Shown: positions 51,870 through 60,220, numbered from the stretch's first letter. The stretch is DNA of 64,000 bases from Desulfitobacterium_A sp034927245 (GCF_034927245.1 NZ_JAYFQK010000050.1:55006-119005); one strand, 5' to 3'. The notes: generated by a model not told the origin, from the letters alone. A program made the numbers and translations.

Positions 51870-53539
51870 GTCCTGCCCTCCTCCATTTTATTCAAAGGAC
51901 AAATCGGTAATTGTATCATAAATGTACTTCCTCCATTTACTTCACTTTTGACACTGATTTTTCCATGATGAAGAAGAACTAGCTCCTTGGCTAAGGCTAA
52001 TCCCAGACCCGTTCCCCCGTATTTTCTCGAATTGGAACTATCCAGTTGGGTAAAGCGCTCGAAGATTTCGTTTTGAACGTCTTTGGGAATTCCAATTCCC
52101 GTATCAATGACCCGAATCAGAATAGACTCTTCATCGGGAATATTATCTACGAGTATCTCAACCCTCCCTCCTTGCGGAGTAAACTTAACTGCGTTTCCCG
52201 CAAGATTTTCGATTACCCTTCTAATTTTTTCAGGGTCTGCATGGATCAAGGGGACATTGGGATCAAGCTGAGTGTTAAAAATTAATTCTTTCTTTTGCGC
52301 AAGCGGGGCGATGACGCTTTCCACCGAACCCAGAACATCGGCCATATCCACATATTCCAGCATCAATTCTTGACGTCCTGCCTCAATCTTTGCCAAATCC
52401 AAAATATTGTTAATCAATTTAAGGAGATTTTCGCTGTTTGCCATAATTTCTTCCAGATTATGACGTTCAAGTTTTCTTTCCTTAGGGACATCATTCAATA
52501 ATAGCTCAGTGAAAGCCATGATCGAGGTCAAAGGGGTTCGTAATTCATGGCTCATAATGGCCAGAAACTCTGATTTATGCTTATTCACTTCATTCAGCTT
52601 TATGTTTGCGGCTTCCAACTCCTGCTGTTTAATCTTTAGACCTTCATTAGCCTCCGCAAATTGTTTTGTTCGCTGTTCAACTTTGGATTCAAGGTTCGTG
52701 TATAAATCTTTAAGCTGACTTGCCATAACCTGAAAATGCTCCGCAAGCTGCTTAATTTCACCTTGGGCCTTGATTTGACTCATGTCAATATCAAGATTTC
52801 CCCGACCGATTTGTGCCGTAGCCGCTTGCAATTGATCCAATGATCTCAGAACAAGTCGAGTGACCAGAAAATACATTGAAATAAGAATTACAGCAATAAG
52901 TAAAAGTGAAAATCCCAAATGTCGATAAACATTGGTACGGATATTCGCTACGAAGATATCCGTCGGCATAACTAAGCTGATAGCCCCTCCTAGATTTCCT
53001 ACCTGATAGCCCTCTTTTTCATATCCGGAAATATCTAATGTTCCTGCGGGCTCCCCATGACAATCCAGACATTCCTCTTTGATTTCAAGGGGAACCATAT
53101 AGCGGAAAACTTTTTTTCCTTCTATTACATCTTCGCCCCAGATTTCCCTTAGGGACGGATCGTTCTGAAACGTTTTCAGCCCTTGAATTTCGTATGAATC
53201 CGGTGCATTCTTTTCATTACGATAATCTATCCTTGTTTGTTTAATGGAATAATTCGTTGATTTCCCAAATACTTCACAAATCTCCATACCGACAGCTGCC
53301 GGATTTAAATGCTTAAATTCAAAATTCCCTTGCGAATCATAATTAATGAGATCTTGGTTTTTGGCAATAACTTCACGGGTAGCGATAAGTTGTTCGGTTA
53401 TGACTTCCGCTTTCTCATGCATTTCTACTATGGCTTGAGTTTTCTTTGATTTATAATCCCAAATAAAGTTCATGGACATGATGACCACTACCACTATGGT
53501 TGTAAAGAACATAAATCGATAAATTAGGCTATCCTTCAT
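51866..53539 (-). CDS. Sensor histidine kinase with Tll0287-like (DUF3365) haem domain
   Basis: A 557-residue kinase. A membrane helix (about 8-27) leads to an extracellular domain that contains one CXXCH site, CLDCH at 157-161, within the DUF3365/Tll0287-like pattern ending GGAISLVMPTDIF. A second helix (about 208-228), HAMP (about 230-285), a coiled coil, the HisKA motif SHELRTPLT (His331) and an ATPase domain (GTGLGLALAKELV) follow. The haem site implies sensing of redox state or a small ligand such as NO, by inference. It is co-transcribed with the response regulator and flanked by nitrate/nitrite reduction genes. Confidence 0.93.
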   Translation of the reverse strand: MKDSLIYRFMFFTTIVVVVIMSMNFIWDYKSKKTQAIVEMHEKAEVITEQLIATREVIAKNQDLINYDSQGNFEFKHLNPAAVGMEICEVFGKSTNYSIKQTRIDYRNEKNAPDSYEIQGLKTFQNDPSLREIWGEDVIEGKKVFRYMVPLEIKEECLDCHGEPAGTLDISGYEKEGYQVGNLGGAISLVMPTDIFVANIRTNVYRHLGFSLLLIAVILISMYFLVTRLVLRSLDQLQAATAQIGRGNLDIDMSQIKAQGEIKQLAEHFQVMASQLKDLYTNLESKVEQRTKQFAEANEGLKIKQQELEAANIKLNEVNKHKSEFLAIMSHELRTPLTSIMAFTELLLNDVPKERKLERHNLEEIMANSENLLKLINNILDLAKIEAGRQELMLEYVDMADVLGSVESVIAPLAQKKELIFNTQLDPNVPLIHADPEKIRRVIENLAGNAVKFTPQGGRVEILVDNIPDEESILIRVIDTGIGIPKDVQNEIFERFTQLDSSNSRKYGGTGLGLALAKELVLLHHGKISVKSEVNGGSTFMIQLPICPLNKMEEGRT

Positions 53540-53617
53540 TTCAGCTACCTACTTTTGCATTTCAAATTCAAATTCATCTTAACATAACCTTCGATTTCCG
53601 TATAGCAAGAAAGTGTA

Positions 53618-53638
53618 ACATGCGGATAGTCCGCATGT
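53618..53638. terminator. Perfect hairpin between the napHG-like and kinase genes
   Basis: ACATGCGGA-TAG-TCCGCATGT is a perfect 9-bp stem with a 3-nt loop just past the napHG-like stop. It lacks a clear T run. The same 14 bases (GATAGTCCGCATGT) recur on the other strand at 53670-53683 inside the end of that gene. Confidence 0.5.
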
Positions 53639-53654
53639 TTAATCATATAGGTTC

Positions 53655-55034
53655 CTACCCAATAAGATTGACATGCGGACTATCTTTCAGTGGCTTAATC
53701 TGAATTGCCGGAGGATCGGTTACACAGTAATACTCACAAATTCCACACCCGGTACAGATCTGAGAATTGATTACAGGATATTGAAATGATTCCATTTGAA
53801 TAGCTTCATCGATCAGGGGACAGTTATTATAACACGATCGACATACGTCCCCCTTATAAGCATAACAACGGTCTTTATCGATTTCCGCGACTCCAATTTT
53901 TACTTCACGCATGTCCAAGGGCTTGAGAGCACCCGTCGGACAAACCTCCGGACATTTCATGCAGAGTGAACAAGGAGTTTGTCTGGGGATAAAATAAGGT
54001 GTCCCTAAATTCAACCCTTGGTCAAGGTGCGCGTTTAACAAGGTCTTATCCGGGCAGATCTCAATGCATTTTCCACAGCGTATACATTTGGCTAAAAATT
54101 CATCCTTTTGAACCGCTCCGGGGGGGCGAAGGACACCCGGGGTTACCGCAGCCAAAGCTTGAGAATGCGGATAAATAATTCCTGCAACGGCAAGGATTCC
54201 GGCACCTTCTATGACTTTCCGCCGAGAGATTGCTCCCGATTCACTAACATCAATCCTGTTATTTTCTTGAGGTATCCGATGCTTCCAAGAAAATTGGAGA
54301 GCCTTGGCCGGACAGACATCAATACAACGTCCGCATCGCGTGCATAAGTTTGAAGAAAAATATTCGTCGGTCCCGAGAACTGTCTTTTTAAGCCCCTCCG
54401 AAGTATAGTCACATTTCTTGACACATTTTAAGCATTTAACGCACTTTTCCTTATCGCAATGAATCTTTAGGGGACTCCAGCGTGCCATTAGGGTATAAAA
54501 TATTCCGATCGGACAAAGGATCCGACACCATCCCCTTTTGTGTCCTGCGAACTCCATTGCCACAATGAAGAGAAAAATTAATATTTCAAGTCCCACGCCA
54601 AAGAGCAGACTTCGGTAGATGATTCCTAAGGGAGATACTACCTGAAAGACGGGAATCCCCAGAGTGAAGCTAAGGATTAGGCAAAGGGGCAAAGCCCAAT
54701 AATATTGCTTTTGGTCGTCCTTTTTCCAACTCTTTTTGAGGCTGTCCACTCCTTCAATCAAAAATCCCACAGGACAAATCCAGCTGCAAAACGCCTTTCC
54801 TAAAAGGATATAAAGAAAAACAATCAAAAGCGCCCCCAAGAGGAAACTAAAAGTCAGGCTTTTGGAAGCAAGCATAACTTCCAAAAATGCCAAGGGATCT
54901 GTGAATGTTATTCCCAATATCCGGCTGGAGCTTAACGTTCCGATGACTTGGTAGCATCCGGCAAGAGGCAATAAAAACAGGATAATCATCCCAGCCTGGA
55001 CAAAATGACGCAGCAGTCTCCATGAGAATTTCAC
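53655..55034 (-). CDS. NapH-NapG fusion: membrane ferredoxin with Tat-like linker
   Basis: A 459-residue protein. The first 180 residues are NapH-like: about four membrane segments and the CSWICP (83) and CRILCP (170) motifs. Two [4Fe-4S] motifs follow (about 198-208 and 231-241). Then comes SRRKVIEGAGILAVAGIIYPHSQALA (270-295), a complete Tat-type signal motif inside the chain, followed by a NapG-like module with four more cysteine clusters (317-437). NapH and NapG are separate proteins in most bacteria and together oxidise quinol for NapA. The joined form would need the second half to cross the membrane after the internal signal. It lies 7 bp after napA. Confidence 0.85.
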   Translation of the reverse strand: MKFSWRLLRHFVQAGMIILFLLPLAGCYQVIGTLSSSRILGITFTDPLAFLEVMLASKSLTFSFLLGALLIVFLYILLGKAFCSWICPVGFLIEGVDSLKKSWKKDDQKQYYWALPLCLILSFTLGIPVFQVVSPLGIIYRSLLFGVGLEILIFLFIVAMEFAGHKRGWCRILCPIGIFYTLMARWSPLKIHCDKEKCVKCLKCVKKCDYTSEGLKKTVLGTDEYFSSNLCTRCGRCIDVCPAKALQFSWKHRIPQENNRIDVSESGAISRRKVIEGAGILAVAGIIYPHSQALAAVTPGVLRPPGAVQKDEFLAKCIRCGKCIEICPDKTLLNAHLDQGLNLGTPYFIPRQTPCSLCMKCPEVCPTGALKPLDMREVKIGVAEIDKDRCYAYKGDVCRSCYNNCPLIDEAIQMESFQYPVINSQICTGCGICEYYCVTDPPAIQIKPLKDSPHVNLIG

Positions 55035-55041
55035 AATATCA

Positions 55042-57303
55042 TTACACCTTCTCTAGCTTAACCGCACAGATCTTAAACTCCGGTTCCTTCGAACCGGGAT
55101 CAACTGCATCAATGGTCACCTCATTCACCAAGGGATTAGACTGAAACCAAAGCGCAAATAATAAACCGGGTTGCGGGACACCGGCATGGCCTACTCTTGC
55201 AAGTATCTCGACCTTACCTCTGCGGGAAACGAGCCGAACTTTATCCCCATCATTAATGCCTAACTTAGTTGCATCTTTCGGATTTATTTCAACATATTGT
55301 TCGGGAACCGCCCGCATTAAGGCATCACATTTTCCTGTCATCGTTGCTGTGTGCCAATGCTCAAGCACCCGCCCTGTCGTTAAGTAGAAAGGATATTCCG
55401 CATCGGGAACTTCCGCAGGCCCCTTATCCGGCCGTGCAAAAATCACGGCTTTATGATTCGGTGCGGCATAAAAGTCAATTCCTTCTTTAACATAAGGGTC
55501 ATCCGGCGCAACGTAACGCCGAACCGTTCCTTCTGTTCCTTCATGACCTTTCACCGGCCACTGAATACCATGCGCTTCTTTAAGGGCGGGATAAGTGGCA
55601 AGTTCCATATCGGTACCGTCCGTACATTTGAGATATTCATTCCAGACATCTTCCGGTGTCCTAAAGGGGAAAAGATCGCCATATCCTAAGCGGCGCGCAA
55701 AATCTAAAAGCATATCTAAATCCGGTTTTGCCTCACCTGGGGGATCGATAGCTTTAGCTAAATGTTGAGTACGACGTTCCGTATTCCCATATACTCCTTC
55801 TTTTTCACACCAGAAGGCGGCAGGAAGAATAACATCCGCAAATTGGGTCGTTGCTGTCGGATGAAATACCTCGGAAACAACCATGAATACCTTATCGAAT
55901 CCTTCCCGATATGCACTGACATTAGGTAAGGAATGGGCGGGGTTTGTACACATAACCCATAAAGCTTTTACTCGGCCATCCCCGCACGCTTTGAATAGTT
56001 CCATGGTATGCAGACCGATTTTATCACTCATATGCTCGGGAGGTATTCCCCAAATCTTAGCGATTTCTCCCCTGTGTTTAGCGTTTGCGACCATACGGTG
56101 AGCCGGGAGAAGATGGGACAAGGCCCCCGTTTCCCGAACACTGCCACAGGCACTGGGCTGACCTGTTAAAGAAAAAGAAGTTGAACCCGGTTTGCAGATC
56201 TTCCCTGTTAACAAGTGCAGATTATGGATTAAAGTATTGGCCCAGACCCCGGTAGTACGCTGGTTAATACCCATGGTCCACATGGACATCGTATTTTTCC
56301 CTTTTGCAGCAAAAATTCGAGTCATCTCTCTAAGCTTTGCGGCAGGAACTCCGGTTTTCTTCTCAGCATATTCAGGGGTAAATTTCTTCAGAAAGGTTTT
56401 ATATTCTTCATACGTTATGGGTTTCGTACCATCCGAAAAGCTTGTATGTTGAGCTATAAACTCTTCGTCCGTTAGTCCTTCTTCAACGATAATATTCGCC
56501 ATTGCATTCAGTAAGGCTAAATCCGTGCCCGGAATGAACTGCAGAGAGATGTCGGCGATTTCGTGGGAACGGTGTTTCCTCGGATCGGCAATGATAATCA
56601 CTGTATTGGGATCTTTTCTTTTCTTGTCGGTTAATTTAGCGAATAGAACAGGGTGGGCTTCCGCCAAATTCGAACCGATAAAGAAAAATACGTCGGCATA
56701 GTTAAAATCATCATACGCACCCATCGGTTCATCAGCCCCAAAGGTTGCTTGATAGCCGCCTACGGCACTAGCCATACAAAGCCGGGGGTTACCATCAACG
56801 TTATTGGTTCCAATTCCCCCTTTAAACAACTTGTTGGCAACATATTCTTCTTCGGCCAAAGCCTGACCTGAACCATAGAACGCCACAGAATCGGGTCCCG
56901 ATTGTTCAATCGCCTCTTTAAACTTTGAAGTGATAAGCTCCATAGCCTCATCCCAGGTACTTGCGACAAATTTACCGTCTTTACGGATCAGCGGTTTAGT
57001 AACACGCTCACTATGCGTAATAACCTGTGGTAGGTAATATCCCTTTGCGCAAAGAAGTCCCTTATTGCCTTCATTATCAGGATCCCCTTTGACAGCGATC
57101 ACTTTACCTTTTTTTACCCCTATGAGCACCCCGCATCCGGTTCCGCAATATCTACAAACCGATTTAACCCACTCATCTGCATCGGTCTGTTGGGAATTGC
57201 CACCGGTGGTTTGGGCGGATTTTGGTTGCTTCGAACACCCTGCCGTTACCATTGCAGCAGAAACTGCACAGGCTTTTAGAAAGCTTCTACGGCCTAATTC
57301 CAT
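55042..57303 (-). CDS. napA: Periplasmic-type nitrate reductase catalytic subunit NapA
   Basis: A 753-residue molybdopterin enzyme. The Tat signal RRSFLKA is at 5-11, with a lipobox-like AGC at 21-23 that may anchor it to the membrane. C50, C53, C57 and C85 bind the [4Fe-4S] cluster. NPRLCMASAVGG (C176) supplies the Mo-binding cysteine typical of NapA; selenocysteine formate dehydrogenases differ here. GRVLEHWHTATMTGKCDAL is in the C-terminal cofactor-binding domain. It reduces nitrate to nitrite outside the cytoplasm. The length is slightly short of proteobacterial NapA, as in other Gram-positives. Confidence 0.93.
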   Translation of the reverse strand: MELGRRSFLKACAVSAAMVTAGCSKQPKSAQTTGGNSQQTDADEWVKSVCRYCGTGCGVLIGVKKGKVIAVKGDPDNEGNKGLLCAKGYYLPQVITHSERVTKPLIRKDGKFVASTWDEAMELITSKFKEAIEQSGPDSVAFYGSGQALAEEEYVANKLFKGGIGTNNVDGNPRLCMASAVGGYQATFGADEPMGAYDDFNYADVFFFIGSNLAEAHPVLFAKLTDKKRKDPNTVIIIADPRKHRSHEIADISLQFIPGTDLALLNAMANIIVEEGLTDEEFIAQHTSFSDGTKPITYEEYKTFLKKFTPEYAEKKTGVPAAKLREMTRIFAAKGKNTMSMWTMGINQRTTGVWANTLIHNLHLLTGKICKPGSTSFSLTGQPSACGSVRETGALSHLLPAHRMVANAKHRGEIAKIWGIPPEHMSDKIGLHTMELFKACGDGRVKALWVMCTNPAHSLPNVSAYREGFDKVFMVVSEVFHPTATTQFADVILPAAFWCEKEGVYGNTERRTQHLAKAIDPPGEAKPDLDMLLDFARRLGYGDLFPFRTPEDVWNEYLKCTDGTDMELATYPALKEAHGIQWPVKGHEGTEGTVRRYVAPDDPYVKEGIDFYAAPNHKAVIFARPDKGPAEVPDAEYPFYLTTGRVLEHWHTATMTGKCDALMRAVPEQYVEINPKDATKLGINDGDKVRLVSRRGKVEILARVGHAGVPQPGLLFALWFQSNPLVNEVTIDAVDPGSKEPEFKICAVKLEKV

Positions 57304-57328
57304 GATCTAACCTCCCAACAAAATTAAT

Positions 57329-57631
57329 TTATTCTATTAAAACGTGGCATTGCCGACAATTGGTTAATTCCGGGTGAGGGGTTTTGGGTGCATTACCGGC
57401 CTCACCTTCTTGATGACATACGAGGCACTGACTTCTCTCCTCAAGAGAATGAGGAATTTGCGGCGGATAACCCACGGGAACTGTTTCCCCGGCTGTCACA
57501 GTCCCGGATGTATTTTGAGAAGTACCAACACTTGTTGATTGACTTCCGCAGCCGGTTATCCCGACTAAGCTCAAAGTAAGAACCATGATAAGGAAAAGTT
57601 TACCGTCTAAAAATTTCTTTGGATTAGTCAT
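57329..57631 (-). CDS. Small dihaem lipoprotein, NapB-like
   Basis: I start at ATG 57631, seven bases after AAAGGAGGG. The 100-residue protein has a signal peptide with lipobox ITGC (about 23-26), a Ser/Thr-rich linker and a 45-residue C-terminal part with CLVCH and CRQCH. The order PPQIPHS-CLVCH-PKTPHPELTNCRQCH recalls the haem-binding core of NapB, the electron donor of NapA, but much shorter. It is the gene directly before napA, so a NapB role is likely. Confidence 0.8.
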   Translation of the reverse strand: MTNPKKFLDGKLFLIMVLTLSLVGITGCGSQSTSVGTSQNTSGTVTAGETVPVGYPPQIPHSLEERSQCLVCHQEGEAGNAPKTPHPELTNCRQCHVLIE

Positions 57632-57664
57632 GAATTTTCCCTCCTTTATCATTCATATTAATCG

Positions 57665-58228
57665 TCAACGAGGTACGACTTTGATCGCTGAATCCGGTGC
57701 AAGGCAGATCCTGGCACATTGTCCGCATCCAATGCACTTTTCTTGATCAATTTTCGGATACTGGAAATCCTCGAGACGTATGGCTTTTATATCTGTGGGG
57801 CACGCATAGACACATGAACTGCAAAGCTGCTGATTATAAGCAAGGCATCGTTCCGGATCTATGGAAGCTACCCCGATTGCATGAGAGACATCATCGTTTT
57901 GAATTAAAAGAGCTTCGCTTGGACATACTTCGACACATTTAAGACAGAATGAACATGGGACTTCCGACGGTTCGAGATATGGTGTCCCGAAGGAGTTCCC
58001 CATTTGGGGACCTGCGATTCTAATGGCCTTCTCCGGACAAACTTCTTTGCACATACCACAGCGTCGGCAACCGGCAAGAAAGGCGATTTCTTCTATAGCC
58101 CCCGGTGGTCTGATCAGAGTTCTCTCCGGCGTTATAGTTTTTATTGCCGTTCCCGCAAAATACTTCATATCTGTCCATAGGCTTCCAAAAAAGTCACGGC
58201 GACTGATAAGCACATTTTCTTTCCCCAA
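57665..58228 (-). CDS. NapF/NapG-like ferredoxin with RR-motif N-terminus
   Basis: A 187-residue iron-sulfur protein. SRRDFFGSLW near the N-terminus is a Tat-like motif but lacks a long hydrophobic segment, as in cytoplasmic NapF. Four cysteine clusters follow (CRRCGMCKEVCP, CSFCLKCVEVCP, CSSCVYACP, CIGCGQCARIC), closely resembling the NapG half of the fusion protein. It may help insert the NapA cofactor or carry electrons. The start is TTG. It sits between napD and the NapB-like gene. Confidence 0.82.
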   Translation of the reverse strand: MGKENVLISRRDFFGSLWTDMKYFAGTAIKTITPERTLIRPPGAIEEIAFLAGCRRCGMCKEVCPEKAIRIAGPQMGNSFGTPYLEPSEVPCSFCLKCVEVCPSEALLIQNDDVSHAIGVASIDPERCLAYNQQLCSSCVYACPTDIKAIRLEDFQYPKIDQEKCIGCGQCARICLAPDSAIKVVPR

Positions 58229-58250
58229 TTTTCACACCTACTTTGGTCAT

Positions 58251-58478
58251 TTACATCTCCATACTGATATACACCGGATACGCTCCCGAGACCCCGGGCA
58301 ACAAGGCAATCTGTTGTTGGAGAACCTGGGTCGCATGTTCCACTGATGGGCTTTCAAGGAGTAAGATAATATCGCCATTATAGATTTTTTCCACTGAGAC
58401 TCCTTGAATTTGAGCTAAATCTGTTGGCAAGACCTTCTCTGCTCCATTCAAGCATTTAACGATAACACTTGAAATCAC
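58251..58478 (-). CDS. napD: Nitrate reductase chaperone NapD
   Basis: I start at GTG 58478, four bases after GGGGGAAG, giving 75 residues that begin with ISSVIVKC, as NapD does; an upstream in-frame ATG overlaps that site. The ferredoxin-like small domain (GVSVEKIYNGDIILLLES, then LPGVSGAYPVY) binds the NapA Tat signal and delays export until the cofactor is inserted. It is the first gene of the nap operon. Confidence 0.85.
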   Translation of the reverse strand: MISSVIVKCLNGAEKVLPTDLAQIQGVSVEKIYNGDIILLLESPSVEHATQVLQQQIALLPGVSGAYPVYISMEM

Positions 58479-58507
58479 AAAACTTCCCCCTAAATTTAAC
58501 ATCTTAC

Positions 58508-58594
58508 TTGTTATAAGTTTAACAAGGAGTTCTTAAAACCCAGTTAATAAGTACTTATCAATTCGTTAATCAGTTATTAACAAATTATTAATCA
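58508..58594 (-). promoter_or_regulatory. Operator/promoter block of the nap operon
   Basis: On the minus strand from 58591, five 11-bp units begin TTAA, TTAA, TTAA, ATAA and TTAA, then TTAAGAA, three bases and CTTGTTA, with the same register as the block at 51100-51174. The downstream dyad at 58508-58525, TTGTTAA-N4-ATAACAA, also fits the redox repressor Rex with one mismatch. Binding by the adjacent response regulator is inferred. Confidence 0.72.
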
Positions 58595-58663
58595 AAACCG
58601 AATCGCCGTGCGTGGTGCACTAAAACGGGACTTATGATCGTGTCGTTTCGGGTCTTTTGCGCA

Positions 58664-58692
58664 CGAAAAAGGAGCCGTTTTGCGACAGCCCC
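58664..58692 (-). terminator. Intrinsic terminator after folD-fchA
   Basis: GGGGCTG and CGGCTCC (with G-T pairs) form a stem with an 8-nt loop followed by TTTTTC on the minus strand, about 33 bp past the fchA stop. The remaining part of the gap contains a 24-bp stretch resembling 1156-1179. Confidence 0.65.
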
Positions 58693-58724
58693 TAAATCAC
58701 TATAGTTAGATATAAGATATGACT

Positions 58725-59360
58725 TTACAATCTACTTTGAACAACCTGAACAGTTTCCTCCTTAATTTTTCCGGCTTCCTTAAAGAGACGTTCCCGCTCA
58801 GCCTTTACTTGCGACTGGTAATCCCCATTTTTAACTTGGGGCAGATTGATATCGACACTAAACATCGCTGCTTTGAGCGCACTTTCCGCTAAATATGCGG
58901 CTACACCGACATCACTGATTGCGCCCTTATTGCCAATTGGTGCAAGCTCTTGGGCAAGCTTTAAAACCGCAAAACAGTTTTGGGCAATCGAAATCGGTGT
59001 ATTCGTTGCTGAAACGAGCACAGCTTGCCTTTTTTCCTCACGGGCCGCTTTTTGTTCCGCTGTATCCTTCGGCAATTTAAGCACGGCCATGAATTTTGAG
59101 AACTCGGTAATGTCCCGGCTTAACCCCTTTTTCAAATCTTCAAGAAGGCGCTGTCCCTGTGCCAATATCTCTTGAACCTGTGGTTCTACATCTTTGTATT
59201 TTTCTTTACCTACGGTCAGATTCGCGACCATGCAGACCATCGAAGCCGCTAACGCGCCGACATATGCGGATACACTTCCGCCGCCCGGAGTAGGTGCTGA
59301 GCTTGCCCCTTGAGCCAGAAATTCAGCAGTCGTCCATTGCCAAACATCTTGTTCCGACAT
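58725..59360 (-). CDS. fchA: Cyclodeaminase/cyclohydrolase family protein (FchA-like)
   Basis: A 211-residue helical protein. APTPGGGSVSAYVGALAASM and the following MVANLTVGKEKYKD are the signature of the formiminotransferase-cyclodeaminase C-terminal family. Stand-alone forms in anaerobes act as methenyl-tetrahydrofolate cyclohydrolase (FchA). Its ATG overlaps the folD stop (TGATG), which supports a role in one-carbon folate metabolism. Confidence 0.88.
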   Translation of the reverse strand: MSEQDVWQWTTAEFLAQGASSAPTPGGGSVSAYVGALAASMVCMVANLTVGKEKYKDVEPQVQEILAQGQRLLEDLKKGLSRDITEFSKFMAVLKLPKDTAEQKAAREEKRQAVLVSATNTPISIAQNCFAVLKLAQELAPIGNKGAISDVGVAAYLAESALKAAMFSVDINLPQVKNGDYQSQVKAERERLFKEAGKIKEETVQVVQSRL

Positions 59361-60220
59361 CAGTTTTTCCCCCTTTGGAGTGAAATTCCTTTGAGAACGT
59401 TCCGCATAATCAATGCCGTTGTTAAGGACCCGACTCCTCCCGGAACCGGAGAAATTAAGCCGGCCTTTTCCTTAACCGCTTCAAAGTCAACATCACCGCA
59501 AATTCCGTCCGGAGTTTCATTGATTCCCGCATCGACGACAATCGCGCCGGGTTTAATCATATCTCCCTTGATCAATTTTGCTTTGCCTACCGCAGCTATC
59601 ACTATGTCGGCCTGCCGTGTGAAAGCCCCAAGATCGGGAGTTTTTGAATGACAAATCGTTACGGTTGCATTATGTTTGAGGATCAAGAATACGAGCGGCT
59701 TGCCCACAGTCTCTCCCCGTCCCACTATGACAACGTGTTTCCCTGCAATTTGTACACCGGAGCGCAGCAGGATTTCAATACAGCTCTGAGGGGTTGCCGG
59801 GAATAGTCCTTCTTCCCCGCTCAGAATATAACCCCGGTTAATCGGATGAACGCCATCGACATCTTTATCCGGGCGAACAGCCGCCATTACCCTTTCTTTG
59901 GAGATATGCTTCGGTAAAGGCAGCTCAATCATAATTCCGTGAATTTTTTCATTGGTATTCAATTGCTCAATGAGGGCCAAAACATCTTTTTCCGGGCTAT
60001 CCCCAGGCAGCGTATGGAGTTCAAACCCAATACCCAGATTTTCGCTGACCTTTTGCTTAGACTTTGCATAAACGACTGATGCAGGATCTTCTCCAACCAA
60101 AATTACCGCCAGTTTAGGATCTACACCTTGGGCTTTCCACTCCGCGACTTCATTCTTAATTTCTTCTTTTAAGACCTTTGCGATCGCTTTCCCGTCGAGT
60201 AACTCTGACAATCCCTTCAC
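59360..60220 (-). CDS. folD: Bifunctional methylene-THF dehydrogenase/methenyl-THF cyclohydrolase FolD
   Basis: A 286-residue enzyme. YAKSKQKVSENLGIGFELH (catalytic Lys), PLPKHISKE, KDVDGVHPINRG, TPQSCIEILLRSG and VGRGETVGKPLVFLILK are family motifs; the serine of the usual GRSxxVGxP is replaced here by Gly-Glu (GRGETVGKP). It interconverts methylene- and formyl-level tetrahydrofolate using NADP or NAD. Together with fchA it gives duplicate cyclohydrolase capacity, common in acetogen-like anaerobes. Confidence 0.96.
   Translation of the reverse strand: MKGLSELLDGKAIAKVLKEEIKNEVAEWKAQGVDPKLAVILVGEDPASVVYAKSKQKVSENLGIGFELHTLPGDSPEKDVLALIEQLNTNEKIHGIMIELPLPKHISKERVMAAVRPDKDVDGVHPINRGYILSGEEGLFPATPQSCIEILLRSGVQIAGKHVVIVGRGETVGKPLVFLILKHNATVTICHSKTPDLGAFTRQADIVIAAVGKAKLIKGDMIKPGAIVVDAGINETPDGICGDVDFEAVKEKAGLISPVPGGVGSLTTALIMRNVLKGISLQRGKN

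Noticed and set aside
58537..58594. CprK/FNR-type palindromes (TTAAT-N4-ATTAA) in the nap promoter
   Set aside because: The TTAA elements are 11 bp apart and direct repeats; the apparent palindrome has a 5-bp spacer, not 4, so the response-regulator reading fits better.
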